Shown piece after piece: positions 55,801 through 64,000 of a DNA stretch of 64,000 nt; position 1 is the first letter of the stretch, and every line of letters begins with the position of its first letter. Source of the stretch: Harmothoe impar (lineage: Eukaryota > Annelida > Polychaeta > Phyllodocida > Polynoidae). The notes beneath the pieces were generated by a model that saw only the letters and a list, made by a program, of their open reading frames with translations, was not told the origin of the DNA and made no database searches. The stretch lies in assembly GCA_947462335.1 (NCBI GenBank), contig OX381708.1:9238001-9302000 (forward strand), written 5' to 3'. Both the position numbers and the translations under genes were made by a program.

Positions 55801-58800
55801 GTGTGCGGCTGGACCAATGACAACCCTTACCCTTGCTAGGGAGCTTTTGCTTCAAAAACCTACCCTTGCTAGGGCACTTTTGGCCGAAAAGTCCTTGTTT
55901 TTGAAGAGGAAAAACACTAAATGTACAACGGATGAGTAATTTCACCGAGAAATTTTACCTGTGTCCACAAAACTTTGGCGAAAAATGGACAAAAATGGGA
56001 CATTTTGGCGAAAGACAGGTCATTTTGGTCAAAAAGTGACCCTTGCTAGGGCGATTTTGTCGAAAGTAGACCCTTGCTAGGGACTTTTTTCTCCAAAAGA
56101 GGACCCTTGCTAGGGAGATTTTGTTGAAAAACTACCCTTGCCAGCCGCACACCTGTGTATACAAAATATACTAAGTGCCCCCCGGGGGGATGGGTCGATC
56201 TAAAAATGACTAGTATCGACTTTAAAACATATTTCGGATTCCGATATGAAACTCACCTTATAGTACAAGGCTTATAGTGTCCAGTAACAATATTTTACGG
56301 TATGGATGTCTAAATAATAATAAGTAGTTAAGAGATAAAATGAAAAATGAACCTCCACCGTCATGGTTGTCATCTTGACATGACAGCAAGGCTACTTCCG
56401 GTTTCAGTAATTGTGGGGGGACTATTTTTGAAGAAAGAAAAACGGGGGTGCGGGGGCAGAGCCCCCTATTTATCCAATTTGAATTCCATACTTCTTTGTC
56501 ATTTTAAAATGATTATAAACTCGGGGGCTCTGCCCCCAAACCCCCGTTTATTTAGATGTAAGAATTGGAACTATTTGCCATTGTGCCTGCGCATGAATAC
56601 AACAATCAATTTCATTGGCTGATGATTCCTAGCATGACAACAGACAATGGCGTCGAGAGGGCTTTCTGCTACGATTATTAGCTGATATTTATGGCTATTT
56701 TAATGGTTTAATGGGCATTTTGGATTAAATTCTTGAATGAAAGGTAGGCTTGCGGCGCTGGATTGAATCGAGATTGATTTTATTCGAGATTGGAAAACAA
56801 AACAATTCAACCATTAGGGATCGTGATTTCCGAAAAGTGAACGAAAAATGGAGATTTGTTGATTTTAAAGGAAATTTGGTACAATTCTTGGTTTAGTTTT
56901 ATTTTAATGGTTTAATGGGCCTGCGGCGCTAGATTCTTAGGGGGAACAGTTGCACGTAGGCCTGCGGCATAAGATTCATTAAAGTTTGAATTGATATGAA
57001 TAATTTTTCTTTCAAATCCATCCCTATAAGGGGCCATTCCCTGAAATGGAGTTAGTTTTCTTCAGAATAACCTTCACCTGGGCCCGTTTGGCCTGCAGGA
57101 AACTTTTAAAGATATTTGAGAGGTATTTACCTGATAAGTATAGTCATGTGAAATGCCACCGGAAAGGGGTAAATCTGGTCCTTTTAACATAGATAAATCA
57201 GGAATGTATATGCCTATTTTTTCTTAATAAAGTTTGTTCCTTTGCCCACAGCTGAAAGTTTGTATTTTAGGAGCTTGCGGCCCAGGTGCCAAACAGCTGC
57301 GAAAGTTAGTGTCTACCCCTGGCCATTTACTCCCTTATCCCTTCCAGCTCCTGAATTTTCAGAAAATCTTTCTCAACCTTCAGGTGCAGACAAGCCCCAG
57401 GAAGACAGCACCTCCTGCTTATGCGGGTGGTTAAGGAGACGAAGGAGTAGAAAGTCTCAAATTGGTAGGTAACATGGTCATCATTTTGTTATTATTAGTG
57501 ATAATAAGTTCATCCATCCAGTCCATACACATACAAAAAAAGGTAAAACTAATACTACATGACTGGTCATTTCTATTGTGGAATCCCCTCAACCCCCCCC
57601 CCCCCCCTCCTCCTTAATGAAAACTGTAGTGATGAAAAAAGGCTGAAATCATCCAGTATCTTTTGGTTTGACCCAATCCATCAGCCTTGCACCCTCCACA
57701 GATCATTACCACTCTTATAGTATGACTTCCGTATTACCTTGTCAAGACCTTTATTGTCAACTTTGTAGTAACTCTCCTTCCTACTTTCTGTATCTATTAA
57801 AGAAGACGACTTCTACTACCCTGCCCTAGTGGAGGAAAGCGGCCCGGTCGCCCTGGTTGAGGACAGCGCCCCGCTCGCCCTGGTTGAGGACAGCGCCCCG
57901 CTCGCCCTGGTTGAGGACAGCGCCCCGCTCGCCCCGGTTGAGGACAGCGCCCCGCTCGCCCCGGTTGAGGACAGCGCCCCGCTCGCCCCGGTTGAGGACA
58001 GCGCCCCGCTCGCCCCGGTTGAGGACAGCGCCCCGCTCGCCCCGGTTGAGGACAGCGCCCCACTCGCCCCGGTTGAGGACAGCGCCCAGCTCGCCCCGGT
58101 TGAGGACAGCGCCCCGCTCGCCCCGGTTGAGGACAGCGCCCCGCTCGCCCCGGTTGAGGACAGCGCCCCGCTCGCCCCGGTTGAGGACAGCGCCCCGCTC
58201 GCCCTTTTTGAGGACAGCGCCCCGCTCGCCCCGGTTGAGGACAGCGCCCCGCTCGCCCTTTTTGAGGACAGCGCCCCGCTCGCCCTTTTTGAGGACAGCG
58301 CCCCGCTCGCCCTGCTTGAGGACAGCGCCCCGCTCGCCCTGCTTGAGGACAGCGCCCCGCTCGCCCCGCTTGAGGACAGCGCCCCGCTCGCCCCGGTTGA
58401 GGACAGCGCCCCGCTCGCCCCGGTTGAGGACAGCGCCCCGCTCGCCCCGGTTGAGGACAGCGCCCCGCTCGCCCCGGTTGAGGACAGCGCCCCGCTCGCC
58501 CCGGTTGAGGACAGCGCCCCGCTCGCCCTTTTTGAGGACAGCGCCCCGCTCGCCCTGGTTGAGGACAGCGCCCCGCTCGCCCTGGTTGAGGACAGCGCCC
58601 CCGCCGCCCTGGTTGAGGAAAGGGCCCCCGCCGCCCTGGTTGAGGAAAGGGCCCCCGCCGCCCTGGTTGAGGAAAGGGCCCCCGCCGCCCTGGTTGAGGA
58701 AAGGGCCCCCGCCGCCCTGGTTGAGGAAAGGGCCCCCGCCGCCCTGGTTGAGGAAAGGGCCCCCGCCGCCCTGGTTGAGGAAAGGGCCCCCGCCGCCCTG

Positions 58801-61800
58801 GTTGAGGAAAGGGCCCCGGTCGCCCTGGTTGAGGACAGGGCCCCCGCCGCCCTGGTTGAGGACAGCGCCCCGCTCGCCCTGGTTGAGGAGAGCGGCCCGC
58901 TCGCCCTGGTTGAGGAGAGCGGCCCGCTCGCCCTGGTTGAGGACAGCGCCCCGCTCGCCCTGCTTGAGGACAGCGCCCCGCTCGCCCCGGTTGAGGACAG
59001 CGCCCCGCTCGCCCCGGTTGAGGACAGCGCCCCGCCCGCCCCGGTTGAGGACAGCGCCCCGCTCGGCCCGGTTGAGGACAGCGCCCCGCTCGCCCTGCTT
59101 GAGGACAGCGCCCCGCTCGCCCTGCTTGAGGACAGCGCCCCGCTCGCCCTGCTTGAGGACAGCGCCCCGCTCGCCCTGGTTGAGGACAGCGCCCCGCTCG
59201 CCCTGGTTGAGGACAGCGCCCCGGTCCCCGTGGAGAGGGCTCTGGCCGATATTGACACATTTCTCGAGAAGTATGAGGCCATTAAGATGCCACTATTTTT
59301 CGAAACATTAGAGTTGCCACTTCAAAACTACGACCCAAGGCCCCTCGAAGCTGCCGAGATCAAAGAAATATTGTCTTGGGCCACGGATCATTGCAATATC
59401 ATATGGCTACAGGCGGAGGTCAATGAAGAGAAAAAAATAACAGAAGCCATCCTCTTTCAACTGGAGTGTTTTAAAGGTCAGAAGAAAATGATCAAAATGA
59501 AGAAAAAACGCTTCAAGGTATATTTCCTACTCACATATTTCTTTAGCTCTTTAGTGAAATTACTGTTTAATTTTTTTTAAAAGAAACATTCCCAATCAGT
59601 CCAACTGGGTTATTTAGCATTGTTTTTGCATAACCATAACCATAATTTCTGTATTGATGATATTCCACTTAAATTTAATAATATATATTTTACTATGGTA
59701 TATAGTACAATCTCCCCCAGTATTAGTTTCATATGCAGTCAATGTTTGAATTATTTCCTTTCCACTTTTGTTAATAGGCAATGATATTAATTACCACCTC
59801 ATGGTTAGTTATATGTGTTATTATTTATTCTATGAAGAATCAGCAGCAGTTGTCCGCTACAACCCTCGGGGTTCCACAAAAAGGTAATTTTTTTTACTTT
59901 CTATAAAATCCTGTATTGCATTCTTATATATAAGGCCACTCCAAATGATATACTCGTTCCTCACCACTGTGGGCATTACCAAAATGTTCTCAATGATAAT
60001 CTTTCTTCTCTTAAAAAAATGTTTAATGGGAAAAACATATGAGCATATTTGGTTCCCCTATATTTAAAATGACGTTAGTTGGTTCGCTTTGTACCACCCC
60101 ATTGAAATAGACTTGAGTGCTTGACAGGAACAGTTAAACCAAAAAAGGCTAGATCAAGATTTGTGTTTTATTCAAAGCTAACTCGATTTTTTTTCTCCAA
60201 TTTTCTTTGATTAATATCTAGATTAAGGCCTCAGCAAAAATTTAGAAAAAATAAATTAAGGTGCCCGCATCATATTTTTCATGGCTTACAAGTTGTTTTT
60301 TTTAGTACTAGTATATTTTTCGGAGTGGCCCAAGTACAAGTGAATATGTTTACATCAGCATTTAACTTTAGCCAGACACATAGATCTTACATTTGTGGAG
60401 AGATAACCAGAAGCTATTCATTATGAATTGACCACTGACCTTGTTAATGCGCTTTTTACAGTCCATTTTCAATGCATATTAAGTTCATGGACAACCCATG
60501 CAGTTGTTTGGGGGTGCCCATATTATGCTGTTAGTTAACTGATGTTCTACATAAACTAATGGTTGATCTTACAGAAGATGGGAACCCAGAAGTCGAAGGA
60601 GCTCAGAGTACCCCTGATTTAGACGTAAGTATTAAAGTACTTAATTTTGCAGGCTGAGTTCCTCACTGATGGATATGTCAATTGACTTCACCCTCACTGG
60701 TGGACAAGTCTTGTGATCCTTTTATCAATGTATTGTAGAAGTAAAAAATCCTATTTTTATGCTGCATTTGGATCCTTTAAAGTATTTTGACACAATTTGT
60801 ATTTTGTTTAACCATTTAGAACATACAACAAGACTTAGTGTTACATTAAGGTTTTCCCGGATTTACTACTACCCTAACATGACAACAACTACATCCAGCC
60901 TCATTAGGCTATCAGTTAAAGTGGCTATATCCGATTTTTCTTCAAATTCTAAATATTGCTTGAATGTATTCCAAGCACTCCTAAAGTATAGTATTTAGAG
61001 AATAGAGGTCAATTAAATGTCATCTTTGAGTGTTAATAGGTCACAATGGGATCCAATATCCCTCAAACATGGGCTTTTCTAGTGTATTTTCAATGGGGGG
61101 GAATAAAGTTATTCCAAAATGACCATATTTTGGGCAATAAAATCGAATTAGAGCAAAACCAGAGGGAATTAGGGGGAATAGAATAGATAGGAAGTTAAAC
61201 ATATCATTTGTGAACATTCTGACTAATTTTAATTGAAATCTATTTTTTTGTCCCACACATGGGATGTACAAACTTTAACAATCATCATTTATAAACCTTT
61301 TGTACAATCCACTGTTAACATGAAAAGGAGTAAACATATGTTCATTATTATTACACTTCAGGTTGATAGGGAGAAGCAGCATTTCCTTGGCCCCGAGGCC
61401 CTGACGGAGTTCGCTGACCTCTTCGGAGGAAGGAGCCTTGAACAGATTATAGAAGAGGGTAAAAGCCCCTACATGAAGCTGAAGCTGACCGTCCTGGAGA
61501 CTCAGCTTCAGGAACAACAGACGATGAATAACGAGATGTATCGTCGTCTACAGCTGCTTGAGCAGCAGAGAGACAAGCGTCACCGCTCCAAGGTAAAGCA
61601 ATAAATCCCACTACCTTATTATACGTGTTGAGTGTACTTTATTAGGCATATTGTGTGCTTATTGTATTGAATACAGTACTGCAATAGCAAATGAATTTTT
61701 TTTTTTTTATGGGGGGGGGGGGGGCAATGTAGGCCTACTGTGAGATAACATACAGTATGGTCTCACTCCTTCCCCCCAGAAAAGTCGACACCACCAGTGG

Positions 61801-63362
61801 CACCACAACCCCGGCCCCCGAAGGGGCTGGTTCAGTTATAAACCTTTGCACATTGTTAACAGAAAAAGTAGTAAGCATATGTTTATAATAATACACTTCA
61901 GGTTGCGGGAGATGGGGAGGCTCCATTGGCCATCAATGATGAACTGGGCACCAAGGCAGTGGGGGCCCAGGGCGCTACTCCCGCTTGTGATGATTTCGGC
62001 GGTAGAGTGCCACTCTTCCAGAATAAGAAGGAGAAGGAAAAGCACCTGCAGACAGAGGTATAGTTTTACATCCTACTATCATAAAAACCCATGTGTAAGG
62101 TTTTAGGAATTCTCTTGTAAACAGATTTTGTGGATGGAAAAATCGAGTGAATGACAATTTTTTTCAAACGAACCTTCCTAGTGAACCTATGACCAAAAAA
62201 AAAGATAATTTCTTGATCTGGGGGAATCAAGCCAATTTTTTGTGTTTTTCGCCAAATTAAGAAATTCTCATTGATAGTCTCAAAAAGAAGACAATAACAT
62301 CTATAATCTAAGCCTCTTTACTGGTGAGAGGAAGTCGGAAGACCATGTTGTACTGTATGAAGACTAAATAAAAAAAATAATAAATTACAGTCACCACAAT
62401 GGGTACAACCTGTACCCAGGGGCAAATTTGGAGGGGGGCGGACCCGGCGTGCGCCCCCCTATTATTGTGTACATTTTAATGTGACAATTTCACGCCCCCC
62501 CTTTTCCAAAATCCTGGATCCGCCCCTGGTACCCTACGAATTCCACAGTGAATGGAGTGAAATATTTCATTGGCATGAAATCTTACTTGGCATGATATCC
62601 CATGTTTAGTACTAAGGCCACTCAAAAAAAAAAAGTGGTTTCTCATCACCAAGGTCTGAGAAATCTGACGAGGGAGGACTTTTTTTTTTTTTTTTTTTTA
62701 CTCGCAGGCCAAAATGTATAGGATAATTTAAGGGCTTCTTTGGCCAAAATTCACATTTTTTTTGGTTAAGAATTAATTGATCTTTAAAAGTGGGGAAAAT
62801 GTAAGTTATTTCTATACCACTACATTGCTGGCATTATTAGCTTTAATTTGATACCAAATATGACCAATTTTGTCCATTTTGATGAGGGTTTTCATCAAAA
62901 TTTGGCAAAAAAAATAAAAAAGTTTTCCCCAAAACCAGATTTTTATGATGCGCGCGGTGATGAGAAACCATTTTATTTTTTTGAGTGGCCTAACTAGCAT
63001 AATTTTATGATAGTAGGGTTTTATACAAATGAAATGATTCACTCCATTCACTGTGGAATTCATAGGATACAAGTAACTTGCTCCCATTATAGATATACTT
63101 CATTATTATCTCATCATTTCCAATAGACAGCAAATATTGTAATAGACGAGATAATCACAAATCATTTGAATATGTAATATATCATATAAATGGACGCAAT
63201 ATGGTTAATTTATGTATTCATGAGATAGAAGGGGCCCAGTAAAATACTTCATGTTTCACAACCTTCTGACACCGTTTATGTTTGACTTTGTTTCAGGATT
63301 CGGCCTCAGAATTAGACGTAGTGCCATCTTTCGCATTGGACACAGACAGTCTGCTATTTAAG
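46781..63362 (+). CDS. Gene 2: repeat-rich acidic/proline protein with C-terminal coiled coil, continues past right edge
   Basis: Eight exons join without a frame break: 46781-46805, 57252-57464, 57803-59517, 59838-59883, 60575-60624, 61362-61592, 61902-62057 and 63297-63362. They total 2502 nt (834 codons), open at the end. Layout: a short basic N-terminus (MGLFRTKK), a Pro/Ser-rich segment with an RRRRSRK patch, 52 copies of a 9-residue unit (consensus VEDSAPLAL), a helical region of about 95 residues ending in KKMIKMKKK, short acidic linkers, then a Gln/Leu/Arg-rich coiled coil. The product was not recognised and no enzyme motif was seen; a scaffold-like role is only a guess. MG-x3-T at the start fits an N-myristoylation pattern. 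Joining exon 1 over a 10-kb intron rests on phase alone. Broken relatives of its 3' exons lie at 29-34 and 44 kb. Confidence 0.7.
47103..47479. mobile_element. Harbinger-like MITE nested in another repeat
   Basis: GGCCACTCAAAAAAAAGATGG / TTTTTTTGAGTGGCC with TTA on both sides. It splits a GACATGCGACATGG-type element at TTTCTTTA|AAATCGACATG. Confidence 0.85.
47480..49430. other. Gene-free repeat-derived stretch
   Basis: Contains poly-G/poly-C runs, the reverse GACATG repeat (47789-48020), GGATAATACCCTCC repeats (48778-49012) and an isolated GTTGACCATAGCTCCCC end of unit X at 48552. No supported gene. Confidence 0.5.
49435..50213. mobile_element. 779-bp CCCAG-ended element
   Basis: Starts CCCAGTCAGCAAAATCACG and ends AACGTTCTTTGCACACTGGG. 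AACGTT and GACGT motifs recur near both ends. No frame of note. Confidence 0.55.
51905..53180 (+). repeat. Expanded 16-bp minisatellite
   Basis: Dozens of CGTTTATCCCGTTCTC-type units (51905-52955 and 53040-53180), diverged more than those at 23 kb. An interrupting segment at 52955-53040 contains sequence similar to 51361-51400 (ACCAGAAAATGACAATAACA). The 417-residue frame over it is a repeat artefact. Confidence 0.9.
53462..53950. repeat. 16-bp minisatellite with an orientation switch
   Basis: Forward units run from 53462 to about 53703. From 53704 to about 53884 the same unit appears as its reverse complement (GAGAACGGGATAAACG). A short forward stretch follows. The junction at 53704 forms a large perfect-looking hairpin. 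Confidence 0.9.
54155..55477. repeat. Inverted pair of about 105-bp repeats
   Basis: 54155-54262 (plus) and 55477-55370 (minus) share AAAACACCACTCTATTTTCATGATGGC and following sequence at about 85%. Both read RKHHSIFMMASIDSLG in frame. The 1.1-kb spacer holds a 92-codon frame at 54610-54888 with no recognised family. Confidence 0.65.
55765..56190. mobile_element. Element with GTGTGCGGCTGG arms and CCCTTGCTAGGG repeats
   Basis: Left arm CGGGTGTGCGGCTGG near 55800 and right arm CCAGCCGCACACCTG near 56143, both near CCCCCCGGGG-like ends. The interior has at least six CCCTTGCTAGGG units. Confidence 0.6.
57252..57464 (+). CDS. Gene 2 exon 2
   Basis: Acceptor TTTGCCCACAG and donor GTAGGT enclose 213 nt. 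The frame (ESLYFRSLRPRCQTAAKVSV, later a GADKPQEDSTSCLCGWL segment, then RRRRSRKSQI) is open throughout and ends in phase 1. The spare G plus AA of the next exon makes glutamate. The basic patch could be a nuclear-localisation or membrane-proximal signal; this is not established. Confidence 0.7.
57803..59517 (+). CDS. Gene 2 exon 3: 52 tandem 9-residue repeats plus unique tail
   Basis: The acceptor follows a pyrimidine-rich tract and TTAAAG. The donor is AAG|GTATAT. After EDDFYYPAL come 52 in-frame 9-residue units (57829-59232) and then a unique segment: ALADIDTFLEKYEAIKMPLF, a stretch ending WATDHCNIIWLQAEVNEE, and a Lys-rich end. Three other frames are also open through the array, but only this one joins splice sites on both sides and reads the unique tail. 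Phase 0 at the end. Confidence 0.8.
57829..59232 (+). repeat. 27-bp coding minisatellite, 52 units
   Basis: The span of 1404 bp is exactly 52 x 27 with no indel. The consensus unit encodes V-E-D-S-A-P-L-A-(L/P). Variants cluster: CCG-ending units (58000-58200, 58380-58510), TTT-containing units (near 58205-58300), GAAAGGGCCCCCGCCGCC units (58609-58810) and GAGAGCGGC units (58880-58930). Clustering indicates local duplication of blocks rather than whole-array homogenisation. Confidence 0.95.
59838..59883 (+). CDS. Gene 2 exon 4
   Basis: Small exon ending AAAAAG|GTAATT. It encodes NQQQLSATTLGVPQK plus one base. The acceptor is one of three in-phase AGs (before AAT, or after one of the CAGs), so the first one to three codons are uncertain. 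Confidence 0.55.
59934..60330. mobile_element. Harbinger-like MITE, older copy in gene 2 intron
   Basis: Starts GGCCACTCCAAATGATATAC and ends CGGAGTGGCC. More diverged than its relatives at 47.1 and 62.6 kb. Confidence 0.6.
60575..60624 (+). CDS. Gene 2 exon 5
   Basis: Acceptor GATCTTACAG and donor GTAAGT bracket 50 nt. With the preceding G it reads EDGNPEVEGAQSTPDLD, an acidic linker, and ends in phase 0. Confidence 0.65.
61362..61592 (+). CDS. Gene 2 exon 6: coiled-coil segment
   Basis: Acceptor TTACACTTCAG and donor GTAAAG enclose 77 codons, phase 0 at both ends. It begins VDREKQHFLGPEALTEFADL and runs into a Leu/Gln/Arg-rich helix (LETQLQEQQTMNNEMYRRLQ) with heptad spacing. A fragment of the same exon occurs on the minus strand at 34376-34345. 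Confidence 0.8.
61902..62057 (+). CDS. Gene 2 exon 7
   Basis: Acceptor TACACTTCAG and donor GTATAG enclose 52 codons, phase 0, reading VAGDGEAPLAINDELGTKAV and later FQNKKEKEKHLQTE. Two minus-strand copies exist (33949-33788 and 44400-44337), and the upstream intron sequence is also shared. Confidence 0.8.
62414..62530. mobile_element. Short MITE with CAGGGGC termini
   Basis: CAGGGGCAAATTTGGAG and AAATCCTGGATCCGCCCCTG form imperfect TIRs, with GTACC on both sides. The CAGGGGC start resembles hAT ends. Related ends near 41520-41550. Confidence 0.55.
62616..62990. mobile_element. Harbinger-like MITE in gene 2 intron 7
   Basis: GGCCACTCAAAAAAAAAAAG at the left, TTTTTTTGAGTGGCC at the right, TAA on both sides. 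Long inner arms include GGTTTCTCATCACC and its inverse. Confidence 0.85.
63297..63362 (+). CDS. Gene 2 exon 8
   Basis: Acceptor TTTGTTTCAG and a weak donor GTGTCG enclose 22 codons, DSASELDVVPSFALDTDSLL plus FK. The related minus-strand exon at 29705 supports the acceptor. No later exon was found before the right edge. Confidence 0.6.
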
Positions 63363-64000
63363 GTGTCGGAAATTTTAAGTTTTCCCAAAGCCTGTTTCTA
63401 AGTTTTTGTCATAAAAGCAGGAGATATAACAGTACCTACATCTTCATACAAGGAGGAAAGACACAATGTACAAATTTGATGCTAGTGTATTTTTAATTGC
63501 CCTAAATAACTCAGCCACAGTCGTGTACATGTATGAGCATATCAATAAATTACCCAATACCTCCGTGCTCACATTGATATCATCACACCAGCATAGATTA
63601 AAGCATTTATGACCATTGCCAGCCAAATTGTATTCAATGTTTAAAAATTCTTTGAAAAAAAAAATCCCAAAAATTAAAATTTTAAAAAAAAGTAGTTTTC
63701 TCAAGAGGGTCCAGTGAATAGGGTTCCCTGCTGAGATGTATTCTGATGTAAATTCTACAAAGCTCATTGATCATTATGACTTTAGAACTGTGTGCCAGAG
63801 TACAGATGTTTATGACTTTTATTGGCCTTGATATATAAATGGTCACGTTCGCCTGTGAATATTGTGCTCTTTGAAAGAGGAAATAGTTTACCCTGTTTTG
63901 TATTTATTAATTCAATCTGACAGTATAGTATCAATACGATTTATCATAGCTCATGTAAAAGACGCCAATGCTATCAGTTGTCTTGAATGAATATGCCAGC

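Noticed and set aside
1..64000. tRNA, rRNA and small nuclear RNA genes
   Set aside because: I looked for tRNA B-box-like GGTTCGA..CC patterns and rRNA-like conserved blocks and saw none that were convincing.

Overview
The window looks like non-coding-rich eukaryotic genomic DNA. It is AT-rich, has GT-AG introns of about 0.3 to 10 kb, and is saturated with small DNA transposons, minisatellites, microsatellites and poly-C/poly-G runs. Nothing bacterial or viral is visible: no operons, ribosome binding sites or CRISPR arrays, and no tRNA or rRNA gene was recognised. The repeat landscape and a TFII-I-type (GTF2I) repeat domain suggest a marine invertebrate, perhaps a non-vertebrate deuterostome. 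That placement is an inference.

Two multi-exon genes can be rebuilt from splice sites and matching intron phases. Gene 1 lies on the minus strand. It starts at 12235 and runs left through exons at 10679-10551, 7155-7047, 6795-6593, 5867-5711, 4386-4206, 2080-2035 and 798-710. Its sixth exon encodes a recognisable GTF2I-like repeat. A GC-rich, strongly G-skewed minisatellite block (12400-13240) lies just upstream of its start codon. Gene 2 lies on the plus strand. It starts at 46781 in a promoter-like region and continues in exons at 57252, 57803, 59838, 60575, 61362, 61902 and 63297, leaving the window open. It encodes at least 834 residues, including exactly 52 in-frame copies of a 9-residue acidic/proline repeat. 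Its product is not recognised.

Gene 2 has broken relatives on the minus strand: exon copies at 34376-34345, 33949-33788 and 29705-29613, and a third copy of one exon at 44400-44337. Inverted segmental duplication has therefore shaped 29-46 kb. LINE remnants are present as an ORF1-like reading frame with two in-frame stops (9940-8717), a reverse transcriptase with a YADD motif but with stops and frameshifts (29440-28443), and a LINE C-terminal tail (26330-26616).

The rest is a mosaic of non-autonomous DNA transposons, many with clear terminal inverted repeats (TIRs) and target-site duplications (TSDs): TA (Tc1/mariner-like), TWA (Harbinger-like), TTAA, 8 bp (hAT-like) and one 58-bp element with 9-bp TSDs. 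Several are nested in one another. The most unusual structure is a pair of roughly 3.7-4.0 kb units (21485-25449 and 50254-53974). They share identical-looking left ends, 14-bp inverted termini, inverted 21-bp repeat arrays and interior minisatellites. From 37.3 to 41.8 kb, a 41-bp repeat array flips orientation several times.
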